A stretch of DNA of 64,000 nucleotides from Paracoccus hibiscisoli (GCF_005048265.1 NZ_SUNH01000011.1:83351-147350), one strand, 5' to 3'. Positions 55,680 through 64,000 are shown, numbered from the stretch's first letter. The notes: a model not told the origin generated them from the sequence alone. A program made the numbers and translations.

Positions 55680-56230
55680 TCGGCACGGTCCCCCGCCTTG
55701 GCCCGCGCGGGGCTGTCATAGAGATCGTCCATCTCTCCGCCAAAACCGCGCAGCTCGGCATCGGACATGCGGCCGGTGGCCAGGCGGAACAGGCGTTCGA
55801 CCGTGATGATGATGATGCCCGCGCCGGTGAACAGGCCGATGCCATAGACCCAGGCCATCGACAGGCCGGACACCGGCGCGCTCATGCTGGCATTGATGGG
55901 CAGCTGCTTCCAGGTGCCGTGCATCAGCACCCCCGCGCAGCCCAGGATGATCAGGTCCGATATGCCCATCAGCACCCGGCGTCCGCGCGGGCCGAACTGG
56001 GCCACGACCGTCTCCATCCCCATATGCTGGCGGTGGTGATAAACCACGACCGCGCCGATGAAGGTCAGCCAGACGAAGGCAAAGCGCGACAGCTCGTCCG
56101 ACAGCGGCAGGCCCGAATTCATCGTATATCGCATGACGACGTTGACAAAGACCATCAGCGCCATTGCCCCCAGCAGCACCGCCAGCAGCACGTCCAGAAA
56201 GCCGAAGAAGAACCGCGACAACCGGGACAT
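55676..56230 (-). CDS. dctQ: TRAP transporter small permease DctQ
   Basis: This 184-residue four-helix membrane protein has the DctQ pattern FVNVVMRYTMNSGLPLSDELSRFAFVWLTFIGA, followed by VYHHRQHMGMETVV. It forms the membrane complex with DctM. It starts 4 bases after the FAH-family gene stop, and the two are probably co-translated. The C-terminal 30 residues are polar and cytoplasmic. Confidence 0.92.
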   Translation of the reverse strand: MSRLSRFFFGFLDVLLAVLLGAMALMVFVNVVMRYTMNSGLPLSDELSRFAFVWLTFIGAVVVYHHRQHMGMETVVAQFGPRGRRVLMGISDLIILGCAGVLMHGTWKQLPINASMSAPVSGLSMAWVYGIGLFTGAGIIIITVERLFRLATGRMSDAELRGFGGEMDDLYDSPARAKAGDRAE

Positions 56231-56234
56231 GCCC

Positions 56235-57398
56235 TCAGATCCTCTCGGCCAGGCCGCGGCGGGTCAGGTTGCGCATCAACGCCCCCGTGCCGAAGGTCCA
56301 TTCTGGGCAGCGGTCGGTACGCTCGACCCAGTTCACCAGGCGGCCAAGGCGGGGCGAGGCGATCTCGACCCGGTCGCCGGTCTCGTGGGTGAACCCCTGG
56401 CCGGGTGCGCGGCGGTCCTTGACCGGGGCGAACATGGTGCCCAAGAACAGCACCGCCCCGTCGGGATATTGATGCGACCGGTTCAGCAGTTGTGCTGCCA
56501 GATCGGACGGCGTGCGGCTGATCGCGGCCATCGGGCTGTCGCCGGTCATCTGGAACCCGTCCTGCCCCTCGACCCGCAGGGATACGGTGGCCTGTTCCAG
56601 ATCGCCCTGGGTGAAACCGTCGTCGAACAGCCGGATGAACGGCCCAAGCGCGCAGGAGGCGTTGTTGTCCTTGGCCTTGCCCAACAGCAGGGCGGACCGC
56701 CCCTCGACATCGCGCAGGTTCACGTCATTGCCAAGCGTCGCGCCCAGGATCGCGCCGTCCGAGCGGATGACCAGCACCACCTCGGGTTCGGGGTTGTTCC
56801 AGTCCGAGATGGGGTGGATGCCCACCAGATCGCCGCAGCCCACGGCGGACATGGGCTGCGCCTTGGTGAAGATCTCGGCGTCGGGGCCGATGCCCACCTC
56901 CAGATATTGCGACCACAGGTCCATCTGCTGCAGCAGCGCCTTGACGGCGGCGGCCTTGTCGGACCCCGCCGCGACCCCGCGCAGGCTGTCGCCGATGACC
57001 GGCGCCAGACGGGCGCGAATCGCGGCGGCGCGGCCGCTGTCGCCGCGGGCCTGCTCCTCGATCACGCGTTCCAGCATGCTGTCGGCAAAGGTGACGCCCG
57101 CGGCCTTGATCGCCTGAAGGTCCACCGGCGCCAGCAGGCGCCCGGCGCGGCCATCCAGAAACGCGTCCAGTCCGCCCAGATCGGGCAGATCAGCGGCCAG
57201 CGCGGCATGCAGATCGGACCGCTCCAGCAGCCCCGACATGGTGGCCGAGACGCCGGTCAGGTCAAGTACGCGACCCGCGCGGATCACGACCGGGCAGGGG
57301 CCGCCGCGGTCATCGGACCAGACGCGCCCCACCAGCGTCGCGCGGTCGGCGTCGTCAGGCAGGATCGTGACAGCCGTCAAGGATCGTGGTGATGTCAT
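56235..57398 (-). CDS. FAH-family hydrolase/dehydratase, XylX-like (2-keto-3-deoxypentonate dehydratase candidate)
   Basis: This 387-residue protein of the fumarylacetoacetate hydrolase family has metal ligands in NPEPEVVLVIRSDG (Glu-x-Glu) and in LGNDVNLRDVEGR. FTKAQPMSAVGCGDLVGIHP lies upstream. Length and layout match XylX of Caulobacter, which dehydrates 2-keto-3-deoxyxylonate to alpha-ketoglutarate semialdehyde. An IlvD/Edd sugar-acid dehydratase in the same locus supports this. The exact sugar acid is not fixed by sequence. ATG 57398 (MTSPRSLTAV) is preferred to ATG 57431. It heads the TRAP operon behind an FCD operator candidate. Confidence 0.8.
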   Translation of the reverse strand: MTSPRSLTAVTILPDDADRATLVGRVWSDDRGGPCPVVIRAGRVLDLTGVSATMSGLLERSDLHAALAADLPDLGGLDAFLDGRAGRLLAPVDLQAIKAAGVTFADSMLERVIEEQARGDSGRAAAIRARLAPVIGDSLRGVAAGSDKAAAVKALLQQMDLWSQYLEVGIGPDAEIFTKAQPMSAVGCGDLVGIHPISDWNNPEPEVVLVIRSDGAILGATLGNDVNLRDVEGRSALLLGKAKDNNASCALGPFIRLFDDGFTQGDLEQATVSLRVEGQDGFQMTGDSPMAAISRTPSDLAAQLLNRSHQYPDGAVLFLGTMFAPVKDRRAPGQGFTHETGDRVEIASPRLGRLVNWVERTDRCPEWTFGTGALMRNLTRRGLAERI

Positions 57399-57447
57399 CG
57401 CAGGTCCCTCCGGAAGATGCGACGCCCCCACGCCGCGTTGTCCTTAG

Positions 57448-57458
57448 ATGTCAGACAA
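57448..57458 (-). promoter_or_regulatory. Candidate FCD-regulator operator before the FAH/TRAP operon
   Basis: On the minus strand the sequence is TTGTCTGACAT, with the symmetric core TGTC-T-GACA. It fits TNGTNNNACNA except for the last base. The same eight bases TTGTCTGA occur in the divergent gap at 59688-59698. It lies 50 bases before the FAH-family start, suggesting control of both transcription units by the FCD regulator encoded between them. Confidence 0.55.
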
Positions 57459-57514
57459 CACGATGACCCTAGCCGCGCGTAAACCATCCTGTCCACAGAT
57501 TTGTCGCCCGCGCG

Positions 57515-58231
57515 TCAAAGATAGAACTCCACCCGCAGGGCGATGCGTTCGGCCGAACCGGCCATATGCGCCCGCATCGCCGCCCGCGCGCGGACCGGGT
57601 CGCGCGCGGCGATGGCGTCGCGCACGGCGGTGTGTTCCCGTTCGACGATGGCCACGATCTCCTCCAGGCGGATGCGTTCGCGCGACCGCACGATGGTCTG
57701 CAGGATGCGGTCTGACACGGCGCCCAAAAACTGCACGAAGTAATCGTTGCCGGTGGCGGCCGCGATGATGCGGTGGAATTCCAGATCGGCCAGAATGCCG
57801 TCATGCGCGCTGTCATCGGTGACCCGCATCCGGGCCAGGGCCGCATCCATCTGGCGCAGATGCTCGGGGCCGTGACCGGCAGCGGCCAGGCCCGCCGCCT
57901 CGATCTCCAGCGGCACGCGCAGCTGGAACAGGTCGCGAAAGGCATGCCCGTCGCTGTCGGCGCGGTCGTCCAGGCGGATGTGCCGCGTGGGCCGGTCGAT
58001 GACAAAGGCGCCGACGCCCTGGCGGGTCTCGATCATGCCCTCGTTGCGCAGCTGGGCGATGGCCTCGCGGATGACGGTGCGGCTGACGCCGAAGCTGCGC
58101 GACATGGCGTTTTCGGTCGGCAGCCGGTCGCCGGGTTTCAGGGCGCCCTGCTGGATCTGGCGGGCGAATTGCGCCGCGATCCGGGCGGGCAGATGTTGGG
58201 TCCGCAGGATCTGCGTCGGTGCGTCCTGCAT
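57515..58231 (-). CDS. GntR-family regulator, FCD subfamily, of the sugar-acid locus
   Basis: This 238-residue FadR-like regulator has a winged HTH (GALKPGDRLPTENAMSRSFGV then SRTVIREAIAQLRNEGMI). An FCD domain follows with the metal/ligand histidines and acids in DLEFHRIIAAATGND and EREHTAVRDAI. FCD regulators of this type sense sugar acids such as galactonate, gluconate or xylonate. It follows the FAD-linked oxidase gene by 3 bases, so those two are one unit. Two copies of its likely operator are found at 57448 and 59688. Confidence 0.9.
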   Translation of the reverse strand: MQDAPTQILRTQHLPARIAAQFARQIQQGALKPGDRLPTENAMSRSFGVSRTVIREAIAQLRNEGMIETRQGVGAFVIDRPTRHIRLDDRADSDGHAFRDLFQLRVPLEIEAAGLAAAGHGPEHLRQMDAALARMRVTDDSAHDGILADLEFHRIIAAATGNDYFVQFLGAVSDRILQTIVRSRERIRLEEIVAIVEREHTAVRDAIAARDPVRARAAMRAHMAGSAERIALRVEFYL

Positions 58232-58234
58232 GGC

Positions 58235-59656
58235 CTAACCCGCCACGGGATCGAACTGACAGCCCGGGTTCATGATCCGCCCCGGGTCGATGGCCTGCTT
58301 GATCGCCTCCAGCAGGGCGCGCTGAGGGGCGGGCAGGCGGGCCTCGAAATCCACCTTTTTCAGGCGCCCGATGCCATGTTCGGCGCTGATCGAGCCGCCG
58401 AATCGGTCCAGGACCTGATGCAGAATGCCCTTGGCCCGCGCGATCTGGTCATCGACGCTGTCCGGCCCAAGCGCATGATCAGGCAGCACATTCAGATGCA
58501 CATTACCATCGCCCACATGGCCATAGGACACGCAGGTGCAGCCGGGCAGCTGCGCGGTCACGGCGGCCTCGACCTCGGCCACGAACTCGGCCAGCCGGGA
58601 CAGAGGAACCGAGACGTCGCTGCGCAGGTGCCTGCCGCGCCGGGCCTGGCCCTCGTTCATGCCCTCGCGCACCGCCCACAGGGCCGCGGCCTGCGCCTGC
58701 GATTGGGCGACCACGCCGTCCAGCGCCAGCCCGTCGGCGAACACCCCCTCCAGGAACCGCGCCATCAGATCGTCGATATCGACCAGCCCCGAGCCGGAGA
58801 TCTCGATCAGCGCATAGGCCGGATGCGTGTCGGCCATGGGCAGGGTCAGGTCAGGCCGCGCCTCTCGCGCCAGGGTAAAGGCCAGGGGCGGCATGAACTC
58901 GAACGCCGACATCAGGTCGCAGCATTCGCGCCGCGCGCGACGATACAGCGTAATGGCATCCTCCAGCCGGGGCAGGGCCACCAGCGCGGTCGCCACCCGG
59001 TCGGGCGCGGGCGTCAGCTTGACCGCGACGGCGGTGATGATGCCAAGCGTGCCCTCAGCCCCGATGAACAGCTGTTTCAGGTCGATGCCGCGATTGTCCT
59101 TGCGCAGCCCCGACAGCAGGTCCAGCACCCGGCCATCGGGCAGCACCACCTCCAGCCCCAGCACCAGCTCCCTCGTCATGCCATAGCGCAGCACGTTCAC
59201 GCCCCCCGCATTGGTCGAGACATTGCCCCCGATCCGGCACGATCCCTGCGCGCCAAGGGTCAGGGGAAAGAACAGCCCCCTTGCCGCCGCGGCCTGCTTG
59301 AGGTCGTGCAGGATCGTCCCCGCCTCGACCACGGCCGAGAAATTGTCGGCGTCCAGCGCGCGGATGCGGGTCATCCGCTCCAACGACAGCACGACTTGGC
59401 CGGAATCGGGCATCGCCCCCAGCACCAGCCCGGTATTGCCCCCCTGCGGCACGATCCCCAGATCCAGCGCCGCCGCGGCCCGCACGCAGTCCTGCACCTG
59501 CGCGGTGTCGCGCGGGCGCAGCACCGCCAGCGCCGCGCCCTGCGCATCGCCGAACCAATCGCGGCAATAGGGGGCCGTGTCCGGGCCGGTCAGCACCATG
59601 TCGGCGCCCAGCATCCGGGTCAGCCGGTCCGCGTCGGTTTCAGCGATCGTGTGCAT
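58235..59656 (-). CDS. FAD-linked oxidase (GlcD/D-2-hydroxyacid dehydrogenase type)
   Basis: This 473-residue protein has a PCMH FAD-binding domain (AVLRPRDTAQVQDCVRAAAA, GIVPQGGNTGLVLGA, GAQGSCRIGGNVSTNAGG). A C-terminal domain ends with GHVGDGNVHLNVL and the ISAEHGIGRLKK signature of the GlcD/DLD group. It oxidises a D-2-hydroxy acid such as D-lactate, glycolate or a sugar acid, passing electrons to the respiratory chain. In this locus glycolate or a pentonate-derived acid is plausible. ATG 59656 (MHTIAETD) is chosen over ATG 59698, which would overlap the operator. Confidence 0.85.
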   Translation of the reverse strand: MHTIAETDADRLTRMLGADMVLTGPDTAPYCRDWFGDAQGAALAVLRPRDTAQVQDCVRAAAALDLGIVPQGGNTGLVLGAMPDSGQVVLSLERMTRIRALDADNFSAVVEAGTILHDLKQAAAARGLFFPLTLGAQGSCRIGGNVSTNAGGVNVLRYGMTRELVLGLEVVLPDGRVLDLLSGLRKDNRGIDLKQLFIGAEGTLGIITAVAVKLTPAPDRVATALVALPRLEDAITLYRRARRECCDLMSAFEFMPPLAFTLAREARPDLTLPMADTHPAYALIEISGSGLVDIDDLMARFLEGVFADGLALDGVVAQSQAQAAALWAVREGMNEGQARRGRHLRSDVSVPLSRLAEFVAEVEAAVTAQLPGCTCVSYGHVGDGNVHLNVLPDHALGPDSVDDQIARAKGILHQVLDRFGGSISAEHGIGRLKKVDFEARLPAPQRALLEAIKQAIDPGRIMNPGCQFDPVAG

Positions 59657-59687
59657 CGGGGTTCTCTCTTGGCTTGCAGTCGGCAGG

Positions 59688-59698
59688 TTATCAGACAA
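59688..59698 (-). promoter_or_regulatory. Candidate FCD-regulator operator in the divergent gap before the DenD-like gene
   Basis: On the minus strand the sequence is TTGTCTGATAA, sharing TTGTCTGA with the site at 57448-57458. It lies in the 83-base gap between the FAD-linked oxidase gene (start 59656, leftward) and the DenD-like gene (start 59740, rightward). One dimer here could control both directions, including the regulator's own operon. Confidence 0.55.
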
Positions 59699-59739
59699 TC
59701 ATACCAATCCGAGGGGGCGTCGTCCATGACGGGGGGAAC

Positions 59740-60717
59740 ATGCACATTCTGATCACCGGCGCTGCCGGGATGCTGGGCCGCAAGCTGGCCGAACGGGTGG
59801 CCCGCGACGGCGGGCTGGGCGGCCAGCCGGTCACGGCGATGACGCTGATCGACGTGGTGGCGCCGACCGCGCCCGACGGGGTTGCGGGAACAGCCACCTG
59901 CCTCGATCTGGATCTGGCCGCGCCGGACACCGCCACGCGGCTGATCGACGCGCGCCCGGACGTGATCTTTCACCTGGCCGCCATCGTCTCGGGCGAGGCC
60001 GAGGCGGATTTCGCCAAGGGCTATGCCATCAACCTGGACAGTACCCGCGCTTTGTTCGAGGCGATCCGCCTGGCCGGGGCCGACTACCACCCGCGCGTGG
60101 TGTTCGCCTCCTCCATCGCGGTGGTCGGCGCGCCCTTGCCCGACGCGATCCCGGATGATTTCCACACGACGCCGCTGACCAGCTATGGCACGCAAAAGGC
60201 CATCTGCGAGCTGCTGCTGTCGGATTACACCCGGCGCGGTTTTTTCGACGGCATCGGTATCCGCCTGCCCACGATCTGCATCCGCCCCGGCCTGCCGAAC
60301 AAGGCAGCATCGGGGTTCTTTTCCAACATCCTGCGCGAACCGCTGGTGGGCCAGCCGGCCATCCTGCCGGTGCCCGACACGATCCGGCACTGGCACACCT
60401 CGCCGCGCTCAGCGGTGGGGTTCATGATCCATGCGGCGACCATGGACCTGACGGCGGTCGGCCCGCGGCGCAACCTGTCGATGCCCGGCCTGTCCGCCAC
60501 CGTGGCCGACCAGATCGAGGCCCTGCGCCGCGTCGCGGGCGACGAGGCCGTGGCACTGATCCGGCGCGAACCCGACGCCGCCATCACCGCCATGTGCGAA
60601 GGCTGGGCCCCGGGGTTCCAGGCCACCCGCGCCCGCGCCTTGGGCTTTACTGCCGAGGACAGCTTTGACGCCATCATCCGCGCGCATATCGACGACGAAC
60701 TGGGGGGACGCCTGTGA
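59740..60717 (+). CDS. denD: NAD-dependent sugar-acid dehydrogenase, DenD (D-erythronate dehydrogenase)-like
   Basis: This 325-residue extended SDR has TGAAGMLGRKL at the N-terminus and the catalytic SSIAVVG, then SYGTQKAICELLL with the YxxxK pair. The C-terminal half contains IRLPTICIRPGLPNKAASGF and RHWHTSPRSAVGFM. These match the DenD group, which oxidises D-erythronate at C2 to the 2-keto acid. In this pentonate-type locus the real substrate may be another aldonate. GGGGGG precedes the ATG. It is first in a three-gene unit with 4-base overlaps. Confidence 0.82.
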   Translation: MHILITGAAGMLGRKLAERVARDGGLGGQPVTAMTLIDVVAPTAPDGVAGTATCLDLDLAAPDTATRLIDARPDVIFHLAAIVSGEAEADFAKGYAINLDSTRALFEAIRLAGADYHPRVVFASSIAVVGAPLPDAIPDDFHTTPLTSYGTQKAICELLLSDYTRRGFFDGIGIRLPTICIRPGLPNKAASGFFSNILREPLVGQPAILPVPDTIRHWHTSPRSAVGFMIHAATMDLTAVGPRRNLSMPGLSATVADQIEALRRVAGDEAVALIRREPDAAITAMCEGWAPGFQATRARALGFTAEDSFDAIIRAHIDDELGGRL

Positions 60718-61595
60718 CCGAGATCGCATTTCTGGGAACCGGCCTGATGGGCGCGCCGATGGTGCGCCGCCTGCTGGGCGCGGGCCATGCCGTGACCGTC
60801 TGGAACCGCGCGGGTGACAAGGCCCGCGCGCTGCAGGAAGGTGGCGCACAGGTGGCGGACGACCCGGCGCAGGCCGTGACGGGCGCGGGCATCGTCTTTA
60901 CCATGCTGTCGGACGGACCCGCCGTGGCGCAGGTGTTGTTCGACCGCGGCGTGGCGGCCGCGATGGAGCGGGGGACGGTGCTGATCGACACCTCGTCGAT
61001 CGCGCCGGATCTGGCGCGCGATCACGCGCAACGGCTGGCGCAGCTGGGGGTCGATCACGTGGACTGCCCTGTCTCGGGCGGGGTGGTCGGCGCGCAGGAG
61101 GGCTCGCTGGCGCTGATGGCCGGGGGCGAGGCGGCGGTGATCGCCCGGATCGCCGATGTGATGGCCCCCCTGGGGCGGCTGACCCATGTCGGCCCGTCCG
61201 GCGCGGGCCAGGTCTGCAAGCTGGCCAACCAGCAGATCGTCGCCGTGACCATCGGCGCCGTGGCCGAGGCGATGATGCTGGTCGAGGCAGGGGGCGCCGA
61301 CCGCGCCCGGTTCCGCGACGCGATCCGGGGCGGTTTCGCCGAAAGCCGCATCCTGGAGCTGCACGGAGGCCGCATGGTCCGGCGCGATTTCGCCCCCGGC
61401 GGGCTGTCGCGCCTGCAGCTGAAGGATCTGGAATCCGTCGCTGATCTGGCCACCGCCACCGGCCTGACCCTGCCCCTGACGCAGGCGGTGCGCGCGGCAT
61501 TCGCCGATTTCGTGGCCGCAGGCCATGGCGAGGTCGACCACAGCGGGTTGCTGCTGCACCTTGAGGCGATGAACGGCAAGGGGGCCGCATCATGA
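60714..61595 (+). CDS. 3-hydroxyisobutyrate dehydrogenase-family oxidoreductase (GarR/LtnD-like)
   Basis: This 293-residue beta-hydroxyacid dehydrogenase starts at GTG 60714. It has the Rossmann motif FLGTGLMGAPM, substrate motif VDCPVSGGVVGAQEGSL and catalytic Lys in GQVCKLANQQIV. The family includes tartronate semialdehyde reductase and L-threonate dehydrogenase. Together with the DenD-like enzyme encoded upstream it suggests handling of four- or five-carbon sugar acids. It overlaps the DenD-like and dehydratase genes by 4 bases each. Confidence 0.88.
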   Translation: MTEIAFLGTGLMGAPMVRRLLGAGHAVTVWNRAGDKARALQEGGAQVADDPAQAVTGAGIVFTMLSDGPAVAQVLFDRGVAAAMERGTVLIDTSSIAPDLARDHAQRLAQLGVDHVDCPVSGGVVGAQEGSLALMAGGEAAVIARIADVMAPLGRLTHVGPSGAGQVCKLANQQIVAVTIGAVAEAMMLVEAGGADRARFRDAIRGGFAESRILELHGGRMVRRDFAPGGLSRLQLKDLESVADLATATGLTLPLTQAVRAAFADFVAAGHGEVDHSGLLLHLEAMNGKGAAS

Positions 61596-63364
61596 CCGCC
61601 CCGCGTCGCCTGCGCTCTCAGGATTGGTTCGACAATCCCGACCATGCCGACATGACCGCGCTGTATCTGGAGCGGTTCATGAACTACGGCACCACCCCCG
61701 AGGAGCTGCGATCGGGCCGCCCGATCATCGGCATCGCGCAATCGGGCAGCGACCTGAACCCCTGCAATCGCCACCATCTGGACCTGGCAAAACGGGTCCG
61801 CGACGGCATCCGCGACGCGGGCGGCATCGCCATCGAATTCCCCAGCCATCCCCTGTTCGAGAATTGCAAACGCCCCACCGCCGCGCTGGACCGCAACCTG
61901 GCCTATCTGGGTCTGGTCGAGCTGCTCTACGGCTATCCCTTTGACGGGGTGGTGCTGACGACGGGCTGCGACAAGACGACGCCATCGGCCATCATGGCGG
62001 CGGCGACGGTGGACATCCCCGCCATCGTGCTGTCGGGCGGCCCGATGCTGGACGGCTGGCACGAGGGGCATCTGGTCGGTTCGGGCACGGTCATCTGGCA
62101 ATCTCGCCGCAAGCTGTCCGCCGGAGAGATCACCCGCGACGAATTCCTGCAATCGGCCTTGGACAGCGCGCCGTCGATCGGGCATTGCAACACGATGGGC
62201 ACGGCGTCCACCATGAACGCCATCGCCGAGGCCCTGGGCATGTCACTGACCGGCTGCGCGGCGATCCCCGCCGCCTATCGCGAACGCGGCCAGATCGCCT
62301 ATCGCACAGGCCTGCGCGCGGTCGAGCTGGTGCACGAGGATATCCGCCCCTCGCAGATCCTGACGCGGGCGGCGTTTCTGAACGCGATCCGGGTCAATTC
62401 GGCCATTGGCGGATCAACAAATGCACAGCCGCATCTGATGGCGATGGCGCGTCATGCGGGCGCCGACCTGCGCCCCGAGGATTGGCAGGCGCATGGCTAT
62501 GACGTGCCGCTGCTGGCCAATGTCCAGCCCGCCGGTGCCTGGCTGGGTGAGCGGTTCCACCGCGCGGGCGGCGTGCCCGCCGTGATGTGGGAACTGCTGC
62601 AGGCCGGCGTGCTGGACGGCGATTGCCCCACCGTGACCGGCCGGACCATGGCCCGGAACCTGGAGGGCCGCGAAAGCAAGGACCGCGAGGTAATCAAGCC
62701 CTATGACGCGCCGATGATGGCGCGGGCGGGGTTTCTGGTTCTGCGTGGCAACCTGTTCGATTTCGCGATCATGAAGACCAGCGCCATATCCGACGATTTT
62801 CGCGCCCGCTATCTGTCTCAGCCGGGGCAAGAGAACATCTTCGAGGCGACGGCCTTCGTCTTTGACGGATCGGCCGATTACCACGCCCGCATCAACGACC
62901 CCGCACTGCCGATCGACGCGGATTCGATCCTGGTGATCCGGGGCGCCGGTCCTCTGGGCTGGCCGGGTGCCGCCGAGGTGGTGAACATGCAGCCGCCCGA
63001 CCGCCTGATCCAGGCGGGCATCCGCAGCCTGCCCACCCTGGGCGACGGTCGGCAATCGGGCACCGCCGACAGCCCATCCATCCTGAACGCCTCGCCCGAA
63101 AGCGCGGCAGGCGGGGGGCTGGCCTGGCTGCGCACCGGCGACCGCATTCGCATCGACCTGAACCAGGGGCGCTGCGACATGCTGGTGGACGAGGCCGAGA
63201 TCGCGCGCCGCAAGGCCGACGGCATCCCCGCCACCCCTGCATCCGCGACGCCCTGGCAACGGATCTATCGCGACACCGTCACGCAACTGTCCGAGGGCGC
63301 CACGATCCGCGACGCCGAGGATTTCACCCGCATCTCCGCGACGCTGCCCCGCCACAATCATTGA
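61592..63364 (+). CDS. IlvD/Edd-family pentonate dehydratase (D-xylonate/L-arabinonate dehydratase-like)
   Basis: This 590-residue iron-sulfur dehydratase has cluster cysteines C58 (SDLNPCNRHH), C126 (TTGCDKTTPS) and C199 (GHCNTMGTASTMNA). K128 sits at the metal-site lysine and GSTNAQPHL and GTADSPSILNASPE lie downstream. Length and the MTALYLERFMNYG opening match the [2Fe-2S] L-arabinonate/D-xylonate group (XylD of Caulobacter, 591 aa) rather than IlvD itself. It would make 2-keto-3-deoxypentonate, the expected substrate of the FAH-family enzyme encoded at 56-57 kb. It is the last gene of its unit. Confidence 0.88.
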   Translation: MTAPRRLRSQDWFDNPDHADMTALYLERFMNYGTTPEELRSGRPIIGIAQSGSDLNPCNRHHLDLAKRVRDGIRDAGGIAIEFPSHPLFENCKRPTAALDRNLAYLGLVELLYGYPFDGVVLTTGCDKTTPSAIMAAATVDIPAIVLSGGPMLDGWHEGHLVGSGTVIWQSRRKLSAGEITRDEFLQSALDSAPSIGHCNTMGTASTMNAIAEALGMSLTGCAAIPAAYRERGQIAYRTGLRAVELVHEDIRPSQILTRAAFLNAIRVNSAIGGSTNAQPHLMAMARHAGADLRPEDWQAHGYDVPLLANVQPAGAWLGERFHRAGGVPAVMWELLQAGVLDGDCPTVTGRTMARNLEGRESKDREVIKPYDAPMMARAGFLVLRGNLFDFAIMKTSAISDDFRARYLSQPGQENIFEATAFVFDGSADYHARINDPALPIDADSILVIRGAGPLGWPGAAEVVNMQPPDRLIQAGIRSLPTLGDGRQSGTADSPSILNASPESAAGGGLAWLRTGDRIRIDLNQGRCDMLVDEAEIARRKADGIPATPASATPWQRIYRDTVTQLSEGATIRDAEDFTRISATLPRHNH

Positions 63365-64000
63365 TCCCCAACAGCCCGCTGAATTGGTCGCCGATCTGGA
63401 GCGGCGGTCCTTTGGGTTTCCGGCAGTGGCGCTAGATACTGCGGGCCACTGGCGCCGAGATCCACGGCCAGTTCCCTCGCGGCCTCAATCGGCCAGCAAC
63501 CGTGGTTGTCGGGCGAGGTTGCCGGCTGCCATTGACAGAATGACGCAGGAGCGCCCCTGTTCGCCGCCGCGATAGGCAGTCTGAGCCATCGGCCCAACCG
63601 AACAGCTTCTCCTGAGCCGATGATCGCTGTCAAGTCCATGATCCATGGGGATCATTCCGGCGGCGCCTGGCTTGGCGTGGTGCGGATGCGCAAGGCAGAA
63701 GACGGAACTGGGGCGACGGTTGAACGGCTCTCATGTGGGGGTTGGCCGCTGCGTGACTGTGGTGTCGTCCTGGGGCAGCCTCGTTCCAACTGGCGGGCGT
63801 CAACAATGTCGGCCCATGACAGGGCACGAGGGTTCTCTGCCGCGTTGCGTCCCCGACCTTGGGCATTGGCATGATGGGGGGCTGTTGTCTCCTCAGCCTT
63901 GGGTCTTGGCCTGGCAGACAGGAGCGGTCGTTACGGCCCTCTGCGATGGCCCGGATGACGGCCGCTCTCTTGCGCGCGATTGCCGTGATGACCACCCCCT
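63365..64000. other. Right-edge segment with no supported gene
   Basis: These 636 bases hold only short open frames on both strands, none with a recognisable domain, ribosome site or the third-position G/C preference of the genes around. By eye it is less GC-rich and carries T-runs rarely seen elsewhere in the window. The last 60 bases read on the minus strand as VVITAIARKRAAVIRAIAEG, which could be the tail of a transposase or simply chance. No terminal inverted repeat was found inside the window. It may be the flank or decayed end of a mobile element that continues to the right. Confidence 0.4.

Noticed and set aside
63630..63995. Minus-strand 121-codon frame as a transposase gene
   Set aside because: Only about 20 residues look vaguely like a transposase tail; no DDE or DEDD residues, no terminal repeats and unusual codon use.

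Overview
The window is about 64 kb of GC-rich, tightly packed bacterial DNA. Many neighbouring genes overlap by 1-4 bases (ATGA, GTGA, TGATG junctions). The gene families and architectures are typical of Rhodobacterales (Alphaproteobacteria): a fused PxpB-PxpC, phn operons carrying a DUF1045 protein, TRAP transporters, FCD-type GntR regulators and a LysR/class A beta-lactamase pair. A marine, carotenoid-making Paracoccus-like organism fits best, but this is an inference, because no rRNA or tRNA lies in the window.

Layout. (1) 1-5.9 kb: a leftward 5-oxoproline (pyroglutamate) operon (NRAMP-fold transporter, pxpA, DUF1445, pxpBC fusion, biotin carboxylase running off the left edge) with a divergent FCD regulator. 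(2) 6.3-8.1 kb: a xanthorhodopsin-type proton pump and the retinal-forming enzyme Blh. (3) 8.1-20.3 kb: a complete phosphonate system: phnCDE1E2 transporter, phnF repressor, C-P lyase phnGHI-(HAD)-JKLN, a DUF1045 2H phosphoesterase and phnM, with PhoB-type boxes before phnC and phnM. (4) 20.3-23.1 kb: arsR-acr3-arsH and a divergent FMN reductase. (5) 23.1-26.2 kb: a LysR regulator, class A beta-lactamase and EamA exporter. (6) 26.3-34.8 kb: a MoxR/Bat operon, a formate/nitrite channel, an MscS channel and a DUF1007 protein. (7) 34.9-42.4 kb: a secreted phytase-like protein, then an SDR, a P2-type ATPase and an acetate kinase fused to a PduL phosphotransacylase. (8) 42.5-52.4 kb: a LacI-controlled xyloside/xylose operon (CUT1 transporter, GH43, Gfo/Idh, ThuA, xylose isomerase). 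(9) 52.4-63.4 kb: an EamA exporter, then a sugar-acid locus with a TRAP transporter, FAH-family protein, FCD regulator, FAD-linked oxidase, DenD-like and GarR-like dehydrogenases and an IlvD/Edd dehydratase. (10) 63.4-64 kb: no gene supported, and the composition looks different.

How the parts fit. Phosphorus scavenging is a strong theme: C-P lyase, a phytase-like protein and three PhoB-box candidates, one of them a four-unit array. The pentose theme joins an isomerase route (xylA) to genes resembling the lower half of an oxidative pentonate (Weimberg-type) route (XylX-like and XylD-like). The least ordinary items are the AckA-PduL fusion, the NRAMP-fold transporter that has lost both metal-binding motifs, the rhodopsin that keeps the carotenoid-antenna glycine, and several operator arrays read directly from the DNA.
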